64,000 bases of DNA from JAFGJQ01 sp964495075 (lineage in GTDB: Bacteria > Planctomycetota > Phycisphaerae > UBA1845): the NCBI GenBank assembly GCA_964495075.1, contig CAZBUJ010000024.1, positions 1 to 64,000 on the forward strand, written 5' to 3'. This document shows, one piece after another, positions 1 to 8,312 of this stretch. Both the position numbers and the translations under genes were made by a program. The stretch's first letter is position 1; every line of letters begins with the position of its first letter. Below the pieces are notes generated by a model, which searched no databases, had not been told where the DNA came from, and saw only the letters and a program-made list of their open reading frames with translations.

Positions 1-2
1 CG

Positions 3-1241
3 GCCGCGGCGGCCGCGGGACTTGCCGGGCCGCCATACAACCTGTCGTTATACGGGTCGATGGAGAAGCAGATAGAAGAGAACGTGAAGCAGCAGGAGGG
101 CCTCCAGGAGACGATCCGGTCTTGGGAGGACTTGTGCCGCTACTTTATTGATGATGTGGGAGAGGATGCACTTCCCCGACCCGATGATTTTTATCTCTGC
201 TTTTACCTGGAGGCCGACAAGGCTCATCCGTACGCTCACAAGCTGCCATTTCCAGGCGCTCAAGAGCCATTGCTGGCTGAGCCGTTCCCCTGCCTGACAG
301 AGGACGCGGTCTTAAGGGCAGCAGTTGTGGAGGATCCGGTCCGGAACACTCCGCGCATTGATATCACACTAACCGATCGTGGGGCGAAGCTCTTCGACGA
401 GGTGACGCGGCAGTCGATCGGCAGGCGGCTGGCCATCGTGGTCGACGGCCAGGTGGTGTCGGCCCCGGTTATCCACAGTCAGATCTCGGGCGGCAAGGCA
501 GTGATCGAAGGCAAGTTCTCCCACCAGGAAGCGGAGGCGATCGTCGAAAAGCTCAACTCGTATCGAGACGAAGCCAGAGAGTTTCTCAATGCCATCGACA
601 AAGAGGAGGGTACGCGACCCCGAAGAGATGTCCCCGAGAATGTTCGTCCGGACCCTTCCGGCGCGGAGACGGCGACGAAGATGTCGCCGACGCCGCCATC
701 CACCAAGCCGTTGGACGATTTGGGGCTGCCGTTCCCGCAGATCAGTGTGATCGATCTTGAGACCGGCGATACACTGACGTTCCCCAATCCGCTGGCACTG
801 GCGGAGGTGATGACGAAGACGGGCGACTACGAATCGTGGGGTCGACGAGGGCGCACAGGTCCCACGACAAACAGTCACGGCTACGCGTTTACCTACGCCC
901 TCGAAACGAGTGCTGCGGAGCCGTATCAGGCGGTAGCATTGCTCGGCGGACTCACAATCAAGCGTCCAGACGGCACCACGCTGGCCGCCAACGGGGACTT
1001 CGACAGGAACTGGCTGCGTGGGATGTTCAACGTGTACGACGAAACCGGCAGCAAAGTGACTGCCCTTGTTTCGGTACAGCGAGAATCGACTGCCGACCCG
1101 TTCCGAATCACCAAAGTGCGGCTGCACCCCGGAACCGCGCAGGAAGAAACCCGGGCGCTGCGCGTGTCGGCGGATAGCCGTGCCGTTGAAGACCGAACTA
1201 CCGGCGTCGGTGACATCACGGCTGGCCAGTCGCGTGATTGA
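3..1241 (+). CDS. SecD P1-head-like domain protein, 5' end outside the window
   Basis: The reading frame is open from the left edge, so the first ATG at 60 may be internal and the true start may lie upstream. Counting from that ATG, residues ~100-165 (ITLTDRGAKLF ... VVDGQVVSAPVI ... GKFSHQEAEAI) match the periplasmic P1-head subdomain of the SecD/SecDF translocase. No SecD membrane segments follow, so this is not SecD itself. The domain also occurs in stand-alone planctomycete proteins of unknown role. The ~225 C-terminal residues, after a Pro/Thr-rich linker, are not recognised. No signal peptide is visible in the part present. The opposite-strand frames here are taken as shadows. Confidence 0.7.
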   Translation, partial: AAAAAGLAGPPYNLSLYGSMEKQIEENVKQQEGLQETIRSWEDLCRYFIDDVGEDALPRPDDFYLCFYLEADKAHPYAHKLPFPGAQEPLLAEPFPCLTEDAVLRAAVVEDPVRNTPRIDITLTDRGAKLFDEVTRQSIGRRLAIVVDGQVVSAPVIHSQISGGKAVIEGKFSHQEAEAIVEKLNSYRDEAREFLNAIDKEEGTRPRRDVPENVRPDPSGAETATKMSPTPPSTKPLDDLGLPFPQISVIDLETGDTLTFPNPLALAEVMTKTGDYESWGRRGRTGPTTNSHGYAFTYALETSAAEPYQAVALLGGLTIKRPDGTTLAANGDFDRNWLRGMFNVYDETGSKVTALVSVQRESTADPFRITKVRLHPGTAQEETRALRVSADSRAVEDRTTGVGDITAGQSRD

Positions 1242-1316
1242 CCGGAGAGGGTTTGATTTCCCCCGCCCGAGGCGATCTGCAACGACGCGACCCGTCCCCG
1301 CGGCGGCCGTCATTAA

Positions 1317-1442
1317 GTGGTAGTACTACCACAAAACGCATCAAAACGCGTCAAAACGCGACAGTTTGCGAAAACGGCAAACCACGCTAAGCTACTGCAA
1401 ACGCAAGGCTTTGAGAGCCAATCGGCCGGGGCACTTACCCGA
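1317..1442 (+). repeat. Recombination-module tail, copy A
   Basis: This begins with a perfect 16-bp palindrome (1317-1332, GTGGTAGTACTACCAC), then a run of AAAACGC-type units and the words GCTAAGCT and GAGCCAATC. The same order of words recurs at 3876-3999, roughly three quarters identical by eye, and both copies run directly into a tRNA-Gly 3' half. It may be the degraded 3' end of an integrase gene, because the forward frame reads as a basic tail, but this is inference. Confidence 0.55.
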
Positions 1443-1484
1443 TTCCCAAGCTGGACGTCGTCGGTTCGAATCCGATCGCCCGCT
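1443..1484 (+). other. 3' half of tRNA-Gly (CCC), att-site-like
   Basis: Starting in the anticodon loop (TTCCCAA), the 42 bases give the 3' anticodon strand, a 5-base variable loop, a complete T-arm (GTCGG-TTCGAAT-CCGAT), the 3' acceptor strand CGCCCGC and discriminator T, without CCA. Bacterial tRNA-Gly begins GCGGGCG, which would pair with this acceptor strand. No D-arm or 5' acceptor is present, so it is not a functional tRNA. Half-tRNAs that begin at the anticodon loop are typical attachment sites of tyrosine recombinases. Confidence 0.75.
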
Positions 1485-1498
1485 GATTTGACGATGAG

Positions 1499-1541
1499 CG
1501 CCTCTGGTTGACAGGAGTTGACCAGAGGCGTCTATCGTTTT
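1499..1541 (+). terminator. Hairpin terminator after the tRNA-Gly half
   Basis: A perfect 10-bp inverted repeat (CGCCTCTGGT at 1499-1508, ACCAGAGGCG at 1521-1530) with a 12-base loop is followed by TCTATCGTTTT. It lies 15 bases past the tRNA half and is probably the terminator of the tRNA gene from which the half was copied. The ~200 bases up to 1748 hold no gene that I can support. Confidence 0.55.
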
Positions 1542-1748
1542 ACCCCGTCGCGAGTTACAACATCCTGCCGAGCTCGTTTTTGGGCCGCCGGTTTGCCACG
1601 GCTTGTCAGGCGATGACGCCGCCGGACTACGTTTCGTGCAAGGATTCGTGCAAGCGCTGGGCCATAGGGCGAGCGTGTTTCGTAAGGACGCGACGGAGGT
1701 ACGGGGCCGCCGTGGGCGTAAGGTTCCGGGTGTGCATGGCCCGCTGAT

Positions 1749-3086
1749 CTAGTCGAATATCCGCTCAACCTCCTTGATCAATGCCTCCAGTGCTGCAAAG
1801 TCCACGATCCGAGTGTTGGGCGTCGTCACCTGCTCGGCGTCAAGAAGAGCCGGGTCAAGTGGACCTTTGCGGATGGTCACGTTGATGCTGCCCTTCGTAG
1901 GCCCCAGGTTCTGGAAGCGGAACGAGCGGGCCAGCTTGGTGGCCGGGTCGTAGACCACGCTCAGAGTGCTTCCGACCAGCTCGTGATCCTGCTTGTCGTC
2001 GTCGCCTACCAGTGCCGCGAGGCTCTTCATTATGACAGGGGCGAAGTTGACTCCGTCGATGGCGATGTCCATCCTGACGGACTTCAACCGACCGTCTTCG
2101 TCGACGCTGGGGTTGAACTTGGTGAGCTTCACGCGCCCGCCTGAGAGACGCTCCAGCTCTTCGGCCAGTTTCTCGTGCGTGGCATCGGCGGCCAACACGA
2201 CTTCCGTTTCGCCGATCGTCATGATCACATCGCCGGGGCGTTTCATGAACCCGTCCGAGAACACCGTAGTCGAGGACGGGAGAATCTCGCTGACCAGATC
2301 CTCGACTGCCGTAACGGCCTTGCCGTTCTCGATCGGCAGGCTCAGCAACAACGTCCCGTCGGGCTGTTTCTCCAGGGTCGTGCCGTTGTCGCCGTGCGAG
2401 GCGATCAGCTCTTGCGTCACCTGTGTGAACATGCCGCGGCGGAGCAATTCCAGCACAACCGTGAAGACATTGGCGCTCTGGTTGGACCGCGCGGGATCGT
2501 TCGGCAACCGCACCAGCACCTCCTTGCCGGGGCCCAGGAACCCGTCCAGCATGACTTGCCCTTCCGGACCGGACATGCTCAGCTTGCGAAGCAGCATCCA
2601 GCCGTCCTTGCCGGAGAGAGCCAACAGGCCCTCGGCCTCGACAGTCGCCGCGTCGGGAGCCCCGGGAATCTGAACGCCCAGCTTGAAATTGCCGGCAACC
2701 TTCTCGTGCCAAACTTGCAGCGTCCCGTTCACCACGACCGGTTCGGCGCTGACTGACTCCAGCGTGACTTCAAAGAGTGGATCCTGACCGAGCTGATCGT
2801 TGAACCTCTCCAGGATCGCCGCGGCCTGCACTTCCGGCGTGCCGTTTCCGGCAAACGACAATATGGCAATGACGGCAATCGAGGCGGCAAGACCCGAGGC
2901 GGATAGAACTGATGGCTTTCTCATGATCCTGAGTATCCTCCAGTGTAGGGCCTGCGGGCGGGCGTCAAGCACCGCCATGCAGGCGGACCGAACCTCCGGC
3001 GACGGTCCGGGCGGAACGTCGGCCCGACGTCCCAGCGCTCGGAGGTTCTCGTGGAATACCTGATCGGGATCGCGTGAAGTACTCAT
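1749..3086 (-). CDS. Putative membrane-anchored anti-sigma factor
   Basis: The 445-residue protein has a ~55-residue cytoplasmic N-terminus, one transmembrane segment at about residues 60-79 (LAASIAVIAILSF) and a ~365-residue extracytoplasmic part rich in beta-type hydrophobic alternation, perhaps a LolA-like fold (weak impression). Its ATG overlaps the stop of the upstream sigma factor in an ATGA junction, so the two are translationally coupled. Position and topology suggest an anti-sigma factor of the non-zinc type, because the N-terminus lacks the HxxxCxxC motif. The sensed signal is unknown. Confidence 0.6.
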   Translation of the reverse strand: MSTSRDPDQVFHENLRALGRRADVPPGPSPEVRSACMAVLDARPQALHWRILRIMRKPSVLSASGLAASIAVIAILSFAGNGTPEVQAAAILERFNDQLGQDPLFEVTLESVSAEPVVVNGTLQVWHEKVAGNFKLGVQIPGAPDAATVEAEGLLALSGKDGWMLLRKLSMSGPEGQVMLDGFLGPGKEVLVRLPNDPARSNQSANVFTVVLELLRRGMFTQVTQELIASHGDNGTTLEKQPDGTLLLSLPIENGKAVTAVEDLVSEILPSSTTVFSDGFMKRPGDVIMTIGETEVVLAADATHEKLAEELERLSGGRVKLTKFNPSVDEDGRLKSVRMDIAIDGVNFAPVIMKSLAALVGDDDKQDHELVGSTLSVVYDPATKLARSFRFQNLGPTKGSINVTIRKGPLDPALLDAEQVTTPNTRIVDFAALEALIKEVERIFD

Positions 3087-3697
3087 CGCTCACCTGACCT
3101 TCGCATGTTTCGCAGGGCAGCGCGTAGGCGACCCCGCACTCGATACAGCCGGCTTTCGATACTCTTTTCACTAACATCCATGTCGCGCGCGATTTCGGCC
3201 TGCTGACGCCCGTCAAAGTAGAAGTCGAACACCAGGCTCTGATCCGCCGCCGGCAGCGACGTCACTGCCAGCAGCAACTGCCTGATCGACTCCTTTCGCA
3301 TCAGCGCGTCGGGAGGCAGCGGGCGGGACTCCATGTCATCGGCCAATTGGCTCGCGAGATCGGCGTTCTCGAGGCTAACCCGGCGGGACTCCTTCTTCAG
3401 CAAGCGCCACTGTCGCCGGATCAGGTTGCGCGCAATGCCGCGCAACCAGGCCTCGATTTCGTCACCTTCCGCAGGCGGACGGCGATGCCGAACGGCCTCG
3501 ATGCAGGTCTGCTGCAAGAGGTCGCCTGCCACGTCGCGGTTGCCACCGACGCGAGCGAGGATGAAGCGGTACAGCGCGTCTGCGGTCGTGCTGAAGACGC
3601 GCCGCAAGGCGTCGCGCTCGTTGTCAGTGCTTTCCGAAGCGGCCATCTGCTCGATTCTGGCGGCCGTGCCGACGATTCCCACGGGGCCGTTCTCCAC
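3083..3697 (-). CDS. ECF RNA polymerase sigma factor
   Basis: At 204 residues this has normal ECF length. Region 2 lies at ~38-100 (LYRFILARVGG, DLLQQTCIEA, AWLRGIARNLI) and region 4 at ~140-200 (LPAADQSLVFDFYFDG, IARDMDVSEKSIESRLYRVRG) with a helix-turn-helix. The start used is a GTG preceded by AAGGG; an ATG at 3646 would give a protein 17 residues shorter. The ATGA overlap with the next gene forms a sigma/anti-sigma operon. It is bracketed by the tRNA-Gly halves at 1443 and 4000. Confidence 0.88.
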   Translation of the reverse strand: MENGPVGIVGTAARIEQMAASESTDNERDALRRVFSTTADALYRFILARVGGNRDVAGDLLQQTCIEAVRHRRPPAEGDEIEAWLRGIARNLIRRQWRLLKKESRRVSLENADLASQLADDMESRPLPPDALMRKESIRQLLLAVTSLPAADQSLVFDFYFDGRQQAEIARDMDVSEKSIESRLYRVRGRLRAALRNMRRSGER

Positions 3698-3875
3698 GTC
3701 GTTGCCCTTCTACACATAGATGTCACAAATCGACGGCCCCCCTCGCATTTTGCGCGGGTTTCTCCCAGAGACAGGGTCGGACGGGGCCGACGCGCCATTA
3801 CTCAGACGCAGTGCCCTGCCGCGCTTGCGCCCACGGTACACGCCGTAGCATGGCGAGATCGCCGTCTCGCAGAAG

Positions 3876-3999
3876 GTGGTACCACTACCCCAAAACGCGT
3901 CAGAACGCGTCGAAATGCGACAGATTGCGAAAACGGCGAGATCTGCTAAGCTGCTGTCAGCAAAGGCTTTCCGAGCCAATCGTGAAAAGGTGGCTCACG
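3876..3999 (+). repeat. Recombination-module tail, copy B
   Basis: This is a direct repeat of the element at 1317-1442. It has a GTGGTACCAC palindrome (3876-3885), AAAACGCGTC-type units, GCGAAAACGGC, GCTAAGCTGCTG and GAGCCAATC in the same order, then the tRNA-Gly half. Together with copy A it brackets the 2.4-kb sigma/anti-sigma module. No intact integrase gene accompanies either copy. Confidence 0.55.
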
Positions 4000-4041
4000 C
4001 TTCCAAGCTGGACGTCGTGGGTTCGAATCCCATCGCCCGCT
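4000..4041 (+). other. 3' half of tRNA-Gly (TCC), att-site-like
   Basis: The layout and 42-base length match the copy at 1443, but the anticodon loop is CTTCCAA (anticodon TCC) and the T-stem is GTGGG/CCCAT instead of GTCGG/CCGAT. One T-stem pair has therefore changed on both sides, as expected if the halves derive from two tRNA-Gly isoacceptors and not from drift of one copy. The 5' half is absent. Confidence 0.75.
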
Positions 4042-4543
4042 TTCCTAACCGAATGCCAGCAAAGGGCTTACAAGATTGCCGCGATCCGACACTTGTCGGA
4101 GTTGCGTCAGATTCAGTTCCAAGACAGTCGGAAAGAAGCTGGAAGTCGGTGGGGGCGGTCACGCAGATGGGCCTTTGAGCGAGGAATCAAGCTGTGCGAG
4201 TGGGCCCCGCACGTCCAATGGTCATCGGTGTTGCCAACGGGTCGCGCTCAGCGACGATGGTCGCATCAAGTGGAATCGCGCAACGTTCGTCAGGATGACT
4301 TGTCGGGCGGGCCAGGCTGCTCGGGCGACGCCGAACGCCCTCTCTCGTTCTCTTGCTTCCTACTGCGCGGCGCGCGATTCGGAACGCGCTGCTTCCCACG
4401 TGAATCCACGTTGGTGACCACATCCGTCAGCCATCGTTCAGGTTATACGAATCGGTTCGGTCCAGGGAAGTCACGCGCTGAAGTGTGACGACGGTTGCAT
4501 CTCGGTTGCTTGCGGGCCGCTCGCGCGTACAGTATGGGGCGAA
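4042..4543. other. Intergenic region, no gene seen
   Basis: About 500 bases between the tRNA half and the next sigma factor. Short open frames on both strands have no recognisable content or ribosome binding site. The promoter of the following sigma/anti-sigma operon should lie here, but no clear -35/-10 pair could be assigned. Confidence 0.5.
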
Positions 4544-5128
4544 ATGTCGGATGAGAAGGTCCCCAGTCTGATTGAAGCCTGGGTCGACGAGCACGGCGAC
4601 CGGCTGTACCGGCACGCGCTTTCACGGGTGAAGCGGGCGGCGGTCGCCGAGGATCTGGTTCAAGAGACCTTCATTGCGGCCATGCGGTCGGAGAAGCAGT
4701 TCCGGGGCGGGGTCGCCCCGGTGAATTGGCTCCTGGGGATTCTCCGCCACAAAATCTTGGATCATTTCCGTGCAGCATACCAGGCTGAGTCCGCCGTCGA
4801 AGGGCTACCCGAGGACGACGAACTGGGGGAGCTGTTCGACGAGCGTGGGCGTTGGCGGCAGCAGCCCGGGCCATGGACGGTCGAGGACGACCTGATCAGC
4901 CGCGAGGAATTCTGGGCGGCGTTCCGCCGCTGCCTCGATGGGCTGCCGGCACGCCTGCGCGAGATCTTCACACTCCGCGTGCTCGACGATGTGGAGAGTG
5001 ACGAGGTGTGTAAGGCGCTGCGCGTTTCCGCGACAAACCTATGGGTGTCCCTCCACCGAGCCCGGACACGTTTGCGGGGCTGCCTGGAGGTAAACTGGTT
5101 CGGCGCCGACGCGCCGGAGGCCTCGTGA
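4544..5128 (+). CDS. ECF RNA polymerase sigma factor
   Basis: The 194-residue protein has region 2 at ~18-80 (RLYRHALSRV, AEDLVQETFIAAM, VNWLLGILRHKILDHFR) and region 4 at ~130-180 (LPARLREIFTLRVLDDVESDEVC, VSATNLWVSLHRARTRLR). A ~45-residue acidic linker joins them. Its stop codon shares one base with the start of the zinc anti-sigma gene (TGATG), so the pair is co-translated. The sequence is not close to the factor at 3083, so this is not a recent duplication. Confidence 0.9.
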   Translation: MSDEKVPSLIEAWVDEHGDRLYRHALSRVKRAAVAEDLVQETFIAAMRSEKQFRGGVAPVNWLLGILRHKILDHFRAAYQAESAVEGLPEDDELGELFDERGRWRQQPGPWTVEDDLISREEFWAAFRRCLDGLPARLREIFTLRVLDDVESDEVCKALRVSATNLWVSLHRARTRLRGCLEVNWFGADAPEAS

Positions 5129-5382
5129 TGTTGACTTGCCGCGAAGCAAGCCGCCTTGTATCCGAAGGGCTGGATCGTCACCTCCCGTGGACGCGGCGAT
5201 TATCGCTCCGCTTGCACCTGATGATGTGCCGCGGCTGCTCGCGTTTTCGTCGACAAGTTGAAGGACTCGATCGGCTCGTGCGGCGATGCTCCAAGGCCTA
5301 CGACGTGATTGAGCAAGAAGAGACCCTCTCCCCCGCAATGCGCGAGCGGATCAAGGCGGCCGCACGCGACGCCGACCGGTAA
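5128..5382 (+). CDS. Zinc-binding anti-sigma factor (zf-HC2 type)
   Basis: This 84-residue soluble protein opens MLTCREASRLVSEGLDR and carries the HLMMCRGC (HxxxCxxC) zinc motif of the ZAS anti-sigma family near residues 31-38, with the extra Cys at position 4. No membrane segment is present, so it should act in the cytoplasm, possibly redox-responsive. The start is fixed by the one-base overlap with the sigma gene. It is the likely partner of the preceding factor. Confidence 0.85.
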   Translation: MLTCREASRLVSEGLDRHLPWTRRLSLRLHLMMCRGCSRFRRQVEGLDRLVRRCSKAYDVIEQEETLSPAMRERIKAAARDADR

Positions 5383-5489
5383 ACCCACTCCACTTTTGTT
5401 CCAATCGCCATGTAAGGCGCGCCGAAGACCGACGACCGTGCCGATGGAATCCGGCCGATTGCCGCTCGGTGGCTTATCAGGAGGTCGAG

Positions 5490-5903
5490 ATGCACAGTGC
5501 AGACTCATTCGAAATAAGGCCCGCGCAAGCGGACGATGCGAACTTGGCGAAAGCGAAACCCTCATCGTCGGCTGACGATTGGCCACTGTGCACGTTGGTC
5601 GCCGGCGTGGGCCGGCCGGGCGCCCGGCTGCTGCTGCTGCGGTGCTTACTGATCGGAGGAGTTGCCCTCGTCGCCTACAGTGCGGTTGACCACTTTTCGA
5701 AGCAGGCGAACGCGGACCGAATCAGTTTTGCGGCCGACCTTGGCGGCGGGTTCCTGGCGTTCGCCATGTCCGACACGGAGCCGGGGTTCATCGTCCTGTC
5801 GGCGATGGACCAGGAACAGGTCGACGTGTCTGCTCAGCAGGCGCGAAGCCTTACGACGGCCACGCAGACAGTCGTCGAGGTCCGAACACCGCGGGAGCGC
5901 TGA
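5490..5903 (+). CDS. Small single-pass membrane protein of unknown function
   Basis: The 137-residue product is placed at the ATG that follows a perfect AGGAGG (5479-5484). Residues ~45-70 (ARLLLLRCLLIGGVALVAYSAV) form one transmembrane helix. The ~70 residues beyond it contain FLAFAMSDTEPGFIVLSAMD and should be periplasmic. No family was recognised. It lies ~105 bases behind the sigma/anti-sigma pair in the same direction and may belong to that operon. Confidence 0.6.
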   Translation: MHSADSFEIRPAQADDANLAKAKPSSSADDWPLCTLVAGVGRPGARLLLLRCLLIGGVALVAYSAVDHFSKQANADRISFAADLGGGFLAFAMSDTEPGFIVLSAMDQEQVDVSAQQARSLTTATQTVVEVRTPRER

Positions 5904-6613
5904 ACCACGACGCTCCGCACACGTCGGGTCGTTCCGGTATCCGCGGATGGAAGCGTTTCAGGGCACGCGATCGACTGGATCGCCGCCGACTTCCGCGTCA
6001 TCGAATTGGCGACGGACTGTGAGCATCCGGCGCCGTCCGGGCGCCGCCGCTGCGGGGCGCCGTTCGCAGATCTGTACGACGTCGCCCAGGCCGAACGACT
6101 CGAAGCGCCCGACGCAGTTTGCGCGTTCCACAAACAACATGGGGACGAGTGAACAACTCGCATCGGATGAACGATGCGCCACACGATCGGCGCAGGGTGC
6201 CGCACCGACGGCGTTTGCGCGTTTCGTTCGGTCCGCAGCAGCCGGGTACCCTCCCACCACCAGCCTTGACCATCGTTTCATTGCGCCTTGGACCGGTTCT
6301 ACAGGCACGTCGGCGTAATCCCGCCTCATTGGGTTCCCTCGCGCGCAAGAGATCGCGCCACGGCCGCGGCGCGCGCCGCGTTAGCCTGGGCAGATCGAGA
6401 ACTCCCTGCGCAGCGCCTCTCGCGAGCCCCCAGAAGTTTTCGCTTTCACCAAGTAAGGCGCACGCGAACACGCCGACCTCCCGGATAGAGAATGCTCGAT
6501 GCAGGCCCGTGTGGGCCTGGCTGCCATCGGGCGGATCGGATGCAGCCGGTGCCCTTGACGTCACGTGGCGATGGAAGGGCAAGTTGGAAACGCATGCACA
6601 AGGCGATCATTTG
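5904..6613. other. Intergenic region, no gene seen
   Basis: About 700 bases. Several overlapping open frames run through it in both directions, which is usual for GC-rich DNA. None has a ribosome binding site, a recognisable domain or a consistent codon pattern. The promoter of the DUF302 gene is expected near the right end. Confidence 0.45.
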
Positions 6614-7117
6614 ATGACTGCTGAACTCAGGAAGACCGTGAATCGAACCGTCTTGGCAAGCGTGCTGGTCGGCGCCGTGGCGTTGACGGCGCTGGGGCAG
6701 GATGCTCGGGGGCAAAGCGCGCCAGGAACTGACGGGGCGAGTGTCGCCGTTATCGTCCGGGGTTCGGTCGGCGAGACACTCGATCGATTGAAGAAGATGG
6801 TGGCCGACAACGGCATGATGGTGATGGGTGAGCTCCACCAGGGCAAGGTGCTGGCGATGACCGGTCTGAAGGTGGAGGCCGAGACGATCTTCGTCGGCAA
6901 CCCGAACGTCGGCAGGCAGCTGTTCTCGGAGGAGCCGGGGGCCGGCGTCGCCGTGCCCGTCCGCATCAACGTCTACAAGAACGCGAACGGAAAGACGGTG
7001 GTGCGCTACATTCCGCCCTCCCGTGAGCTTGGCGCTTTCGGCAATGCCAAAGTGGACCACGCCGCCAAGATGCTGGACGGGAAGCTCCAGAACATGGTGT
7101 CGATGCTGCCGAGATAG
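6614..7117 (+). CDS. Secreted DUF302 domain protein
   Basis: The 167-residue protein starts with a signal peptide (KTVNRTVLASVLVGAVALTALGQ, cleaved near residue 30-35). The rest matches the DUF302 fold: VGETLDRLKKMVADNGMMV, a helix, IFVGNPNVGRQLF, then VPVRINVYKNANGKTVVRY. DUF302 proteins are often encoded beside metal and redox genes, and their biochemical role is not established. It is the first gene of a probable four-gene cassette running to 9200. An upstream in-frame extension without a ribosome binding site was discarded in favour of the ATG before the signal peptide. Confidence 0.8.
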   Translation: MTAELRKTVNRTVLASVLVGAVALTALGQDARGQSAPGTDGASVAVIVRGSVGETLDRLKKMVADNGMMVMGELHQGKVLAMTGLKVEAETIFVGNPNVGRQLFSEEPGAGVAVPVRINVYKNANGKTVVRYIPPSRELGAFGNAKVDHAAKMLDGKLQNMVSMLPR

Positions 7118-7160
7118 TCCCACTGTCAATGAAGCGGCACCCCCGCGCGGCCCCTGCCCG

Positions 7161-7181
7161 CCCCCCCCCCCCCCCCCCCCC
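7161..7181. repeat. 21-base poly-C tract, with a second C10 run at 7199-7208
   Basis: Twenty-one consecutive C residues on the plus strand are followed 17 bases later by ten more. They lie between the DUF302 stop and the start of the next gene (7227). Tracts of this length vary by slipped-strand mispairing and are also prone to sequencing error. They are non-coding here but could alter promoter spacing or mRNA structure in front of the membrane protein gene. Confidence 0.85.
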
Positions 7182-7226
7182 GCCGGCGCCGCGCGCCGCC
7201 CCCCCCCCGCTTCCGAGGTGAACGCC

Positions 7227-7985
7227 ATGCGACGCATCCTCAACGAAGAAGTGATCTTGTCCGCGCTGGCCCTGCTGTTGGCCGGCATCGCGCCGAACGT
7301 CTTCCCCGCCGCCCAGGCAGGCGTGGCCAAGATGTCATTGCTCGGAAAGTGGTTGCTGATTCCAGCAATGGCACTGCTCGGCGTGGTGACCCGGGTGGCC
7401 TGGGGGCGCGGGCACAAGCGCCTGACGAATCGGCTGCTGGCCGGCGCCGCGGCGGGATTCATCGCCACGATCGGCCTCGAGGTGGTACGGCTGACGAGCT
7501 TTCACGCGTTCGAGGGCATGCCCGGCGACTTGCCGCGCCTGATGGGCGTGCTGCTCCTGGATCGCTTCATGCTGGGACCGTCACTGGCGTCGGACGTGCT
7601 TGGCTGGGCGTACCACTTCTGGAACGGAGTGTCCTTCGGGATTCTCTTCACGGTCTTCCTCGGCCGGCGGTCGCTGCTGTGGGCGCCGGGATATGCGGAA
7701 TTGATCGGCTTCGGCTTCCTGCTGAGCCCGGCGGTGAAGGCCCTGGGGATCGGCTTCATGGGGCTGGACATGCCCAGCATGCCCATAACGGTCGTTCTGG
7801 CTCATCTGGCGTATGGCCTCATCCTTGGCTTGCTGAGTCGCCAGTGGGTGCGCGAGCGGGGCTGGCTGCTTGCCGATCGTGCGCAATCAGCTGAAGAGTC
7901 ACGTGAGGACGAGCGGGTCGTGATGGCGGAGGCGCATTGGATCGCAGACGTCGAGCCCCGCAAGCCGCGTCCATCGGAGACGTAA
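7227..7985 (+). CDS. Multi-spanning membrane protein of unknown function
   Basis: The 252-residue protein has about six predicted membrane helices (among them VILSALALLLAGIAPNVF, LLIPAMALLGVVTRVAW, AGAAAGFIATIGLEVVRL, FWNGVSFGILFTVFLG and ITVVLAHLAYGLILGLL) and a charged ~40-residue cytoplasmic tail. A GAGGTG ribosome binding site precedes the ATG. No transporter signature or metal motif such as CPC is present. Position between the DUF302 gene and the Cys-rich genes suggests a role in the same envelope process, perhaps metal handling (inference). Confidence 0.65.
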   Translation: MRRILNEEVILSALALLLAGIAPNVFPAAQAGVAKMSLLGKWLLIPAMALLGVVTRVAWGRGHKRLTNRLLAGAAAGFIATIGLEVVRLTSFHAFEGMPGDLPRLMGVLLLDRFMLGPSLASDVLGWAYHFWNGVSFGILFTVFLGRRSLLWAPGYAELIGFGFLLSPAVKALGIGFMGLDMPSMPITVVLAHLAYGLILGLLSRQWVRERGWLLADRAQSAEESREDERVVMAEAHWIADVEPRKPRPSET

Positions 7986-8075
7986 GAGTGAATCGCGTTC
8001 GGCACGGGAGTGCGCGTGGCCACGACAAACTACGACTGAACCGTATGAATCTGCTTGATACGAAAGGAGACAATC

Positions 8076-8201
8076 ATGTCGATGATGTGCAAGCTCGGAA
8101 GCGGCTGCCGCACCCACAAGGGTATGTGTGGGCACGAAAAGGTGATGATCGGGGTGCTGTTGCTCGTCGCGATCGGCGGCCTGGTGTTCTGGCTCGTGTG
8201 A
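8076..8201 (+). CDS. 41-residue Cys/His-rich membrane peptide
   Basis: A strong AAAGGAGA precedes the ATG by 6 bases. The ~20-residue N-terminus contains three Cys and two His (MCKLGSGCRTHKGMCGHEK). It is followed by a single hydrophobic helix (VMIGVLLLVAIGGLVFW) that ends at the stop. The layout suits a small inner-membrane metal-binding peptide, which is a guess from composition. It lies 90 bases behind the membrane protein gene and 111 before the YHS-repeat gene, in the same direction. Confidence 0.65.
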   Translation: MSMMCKLGSGCRTHKGMCGHEKVMIGVLLLVAIGGLVFWLV

Positions 8202-8312
8202 GCCTGAAGCAGGCCAGGTAGAACCACAGGTGCAGATAGATACACGAGAACAAAACGGCCTGCGGTCCCGAATGAGATTAAGCGGGTCGACTTTTCCAAA
8301 GGAGTCTGAGTC

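Noticed and set aside
369..1313. Long open frame on the minus strand opposite the SecD-head gene
   Set aside because: Arg/His-rich composition, no ribosome binding site and full overlap with a gene that has a recognisable domain; a GC-driven shadow.
1443..1484. Functional tRNA-Gly gene
   Set aside because: Only the 3' half from the anticodon loop onward exists; no D-arm or 5' acceptor strand.
1508..1747. 79-residue forward frame after the tRNA-Gly terminator
   Set aside because: No domain, no clear ribosome binding site and it begins inside the terminator hairpin.
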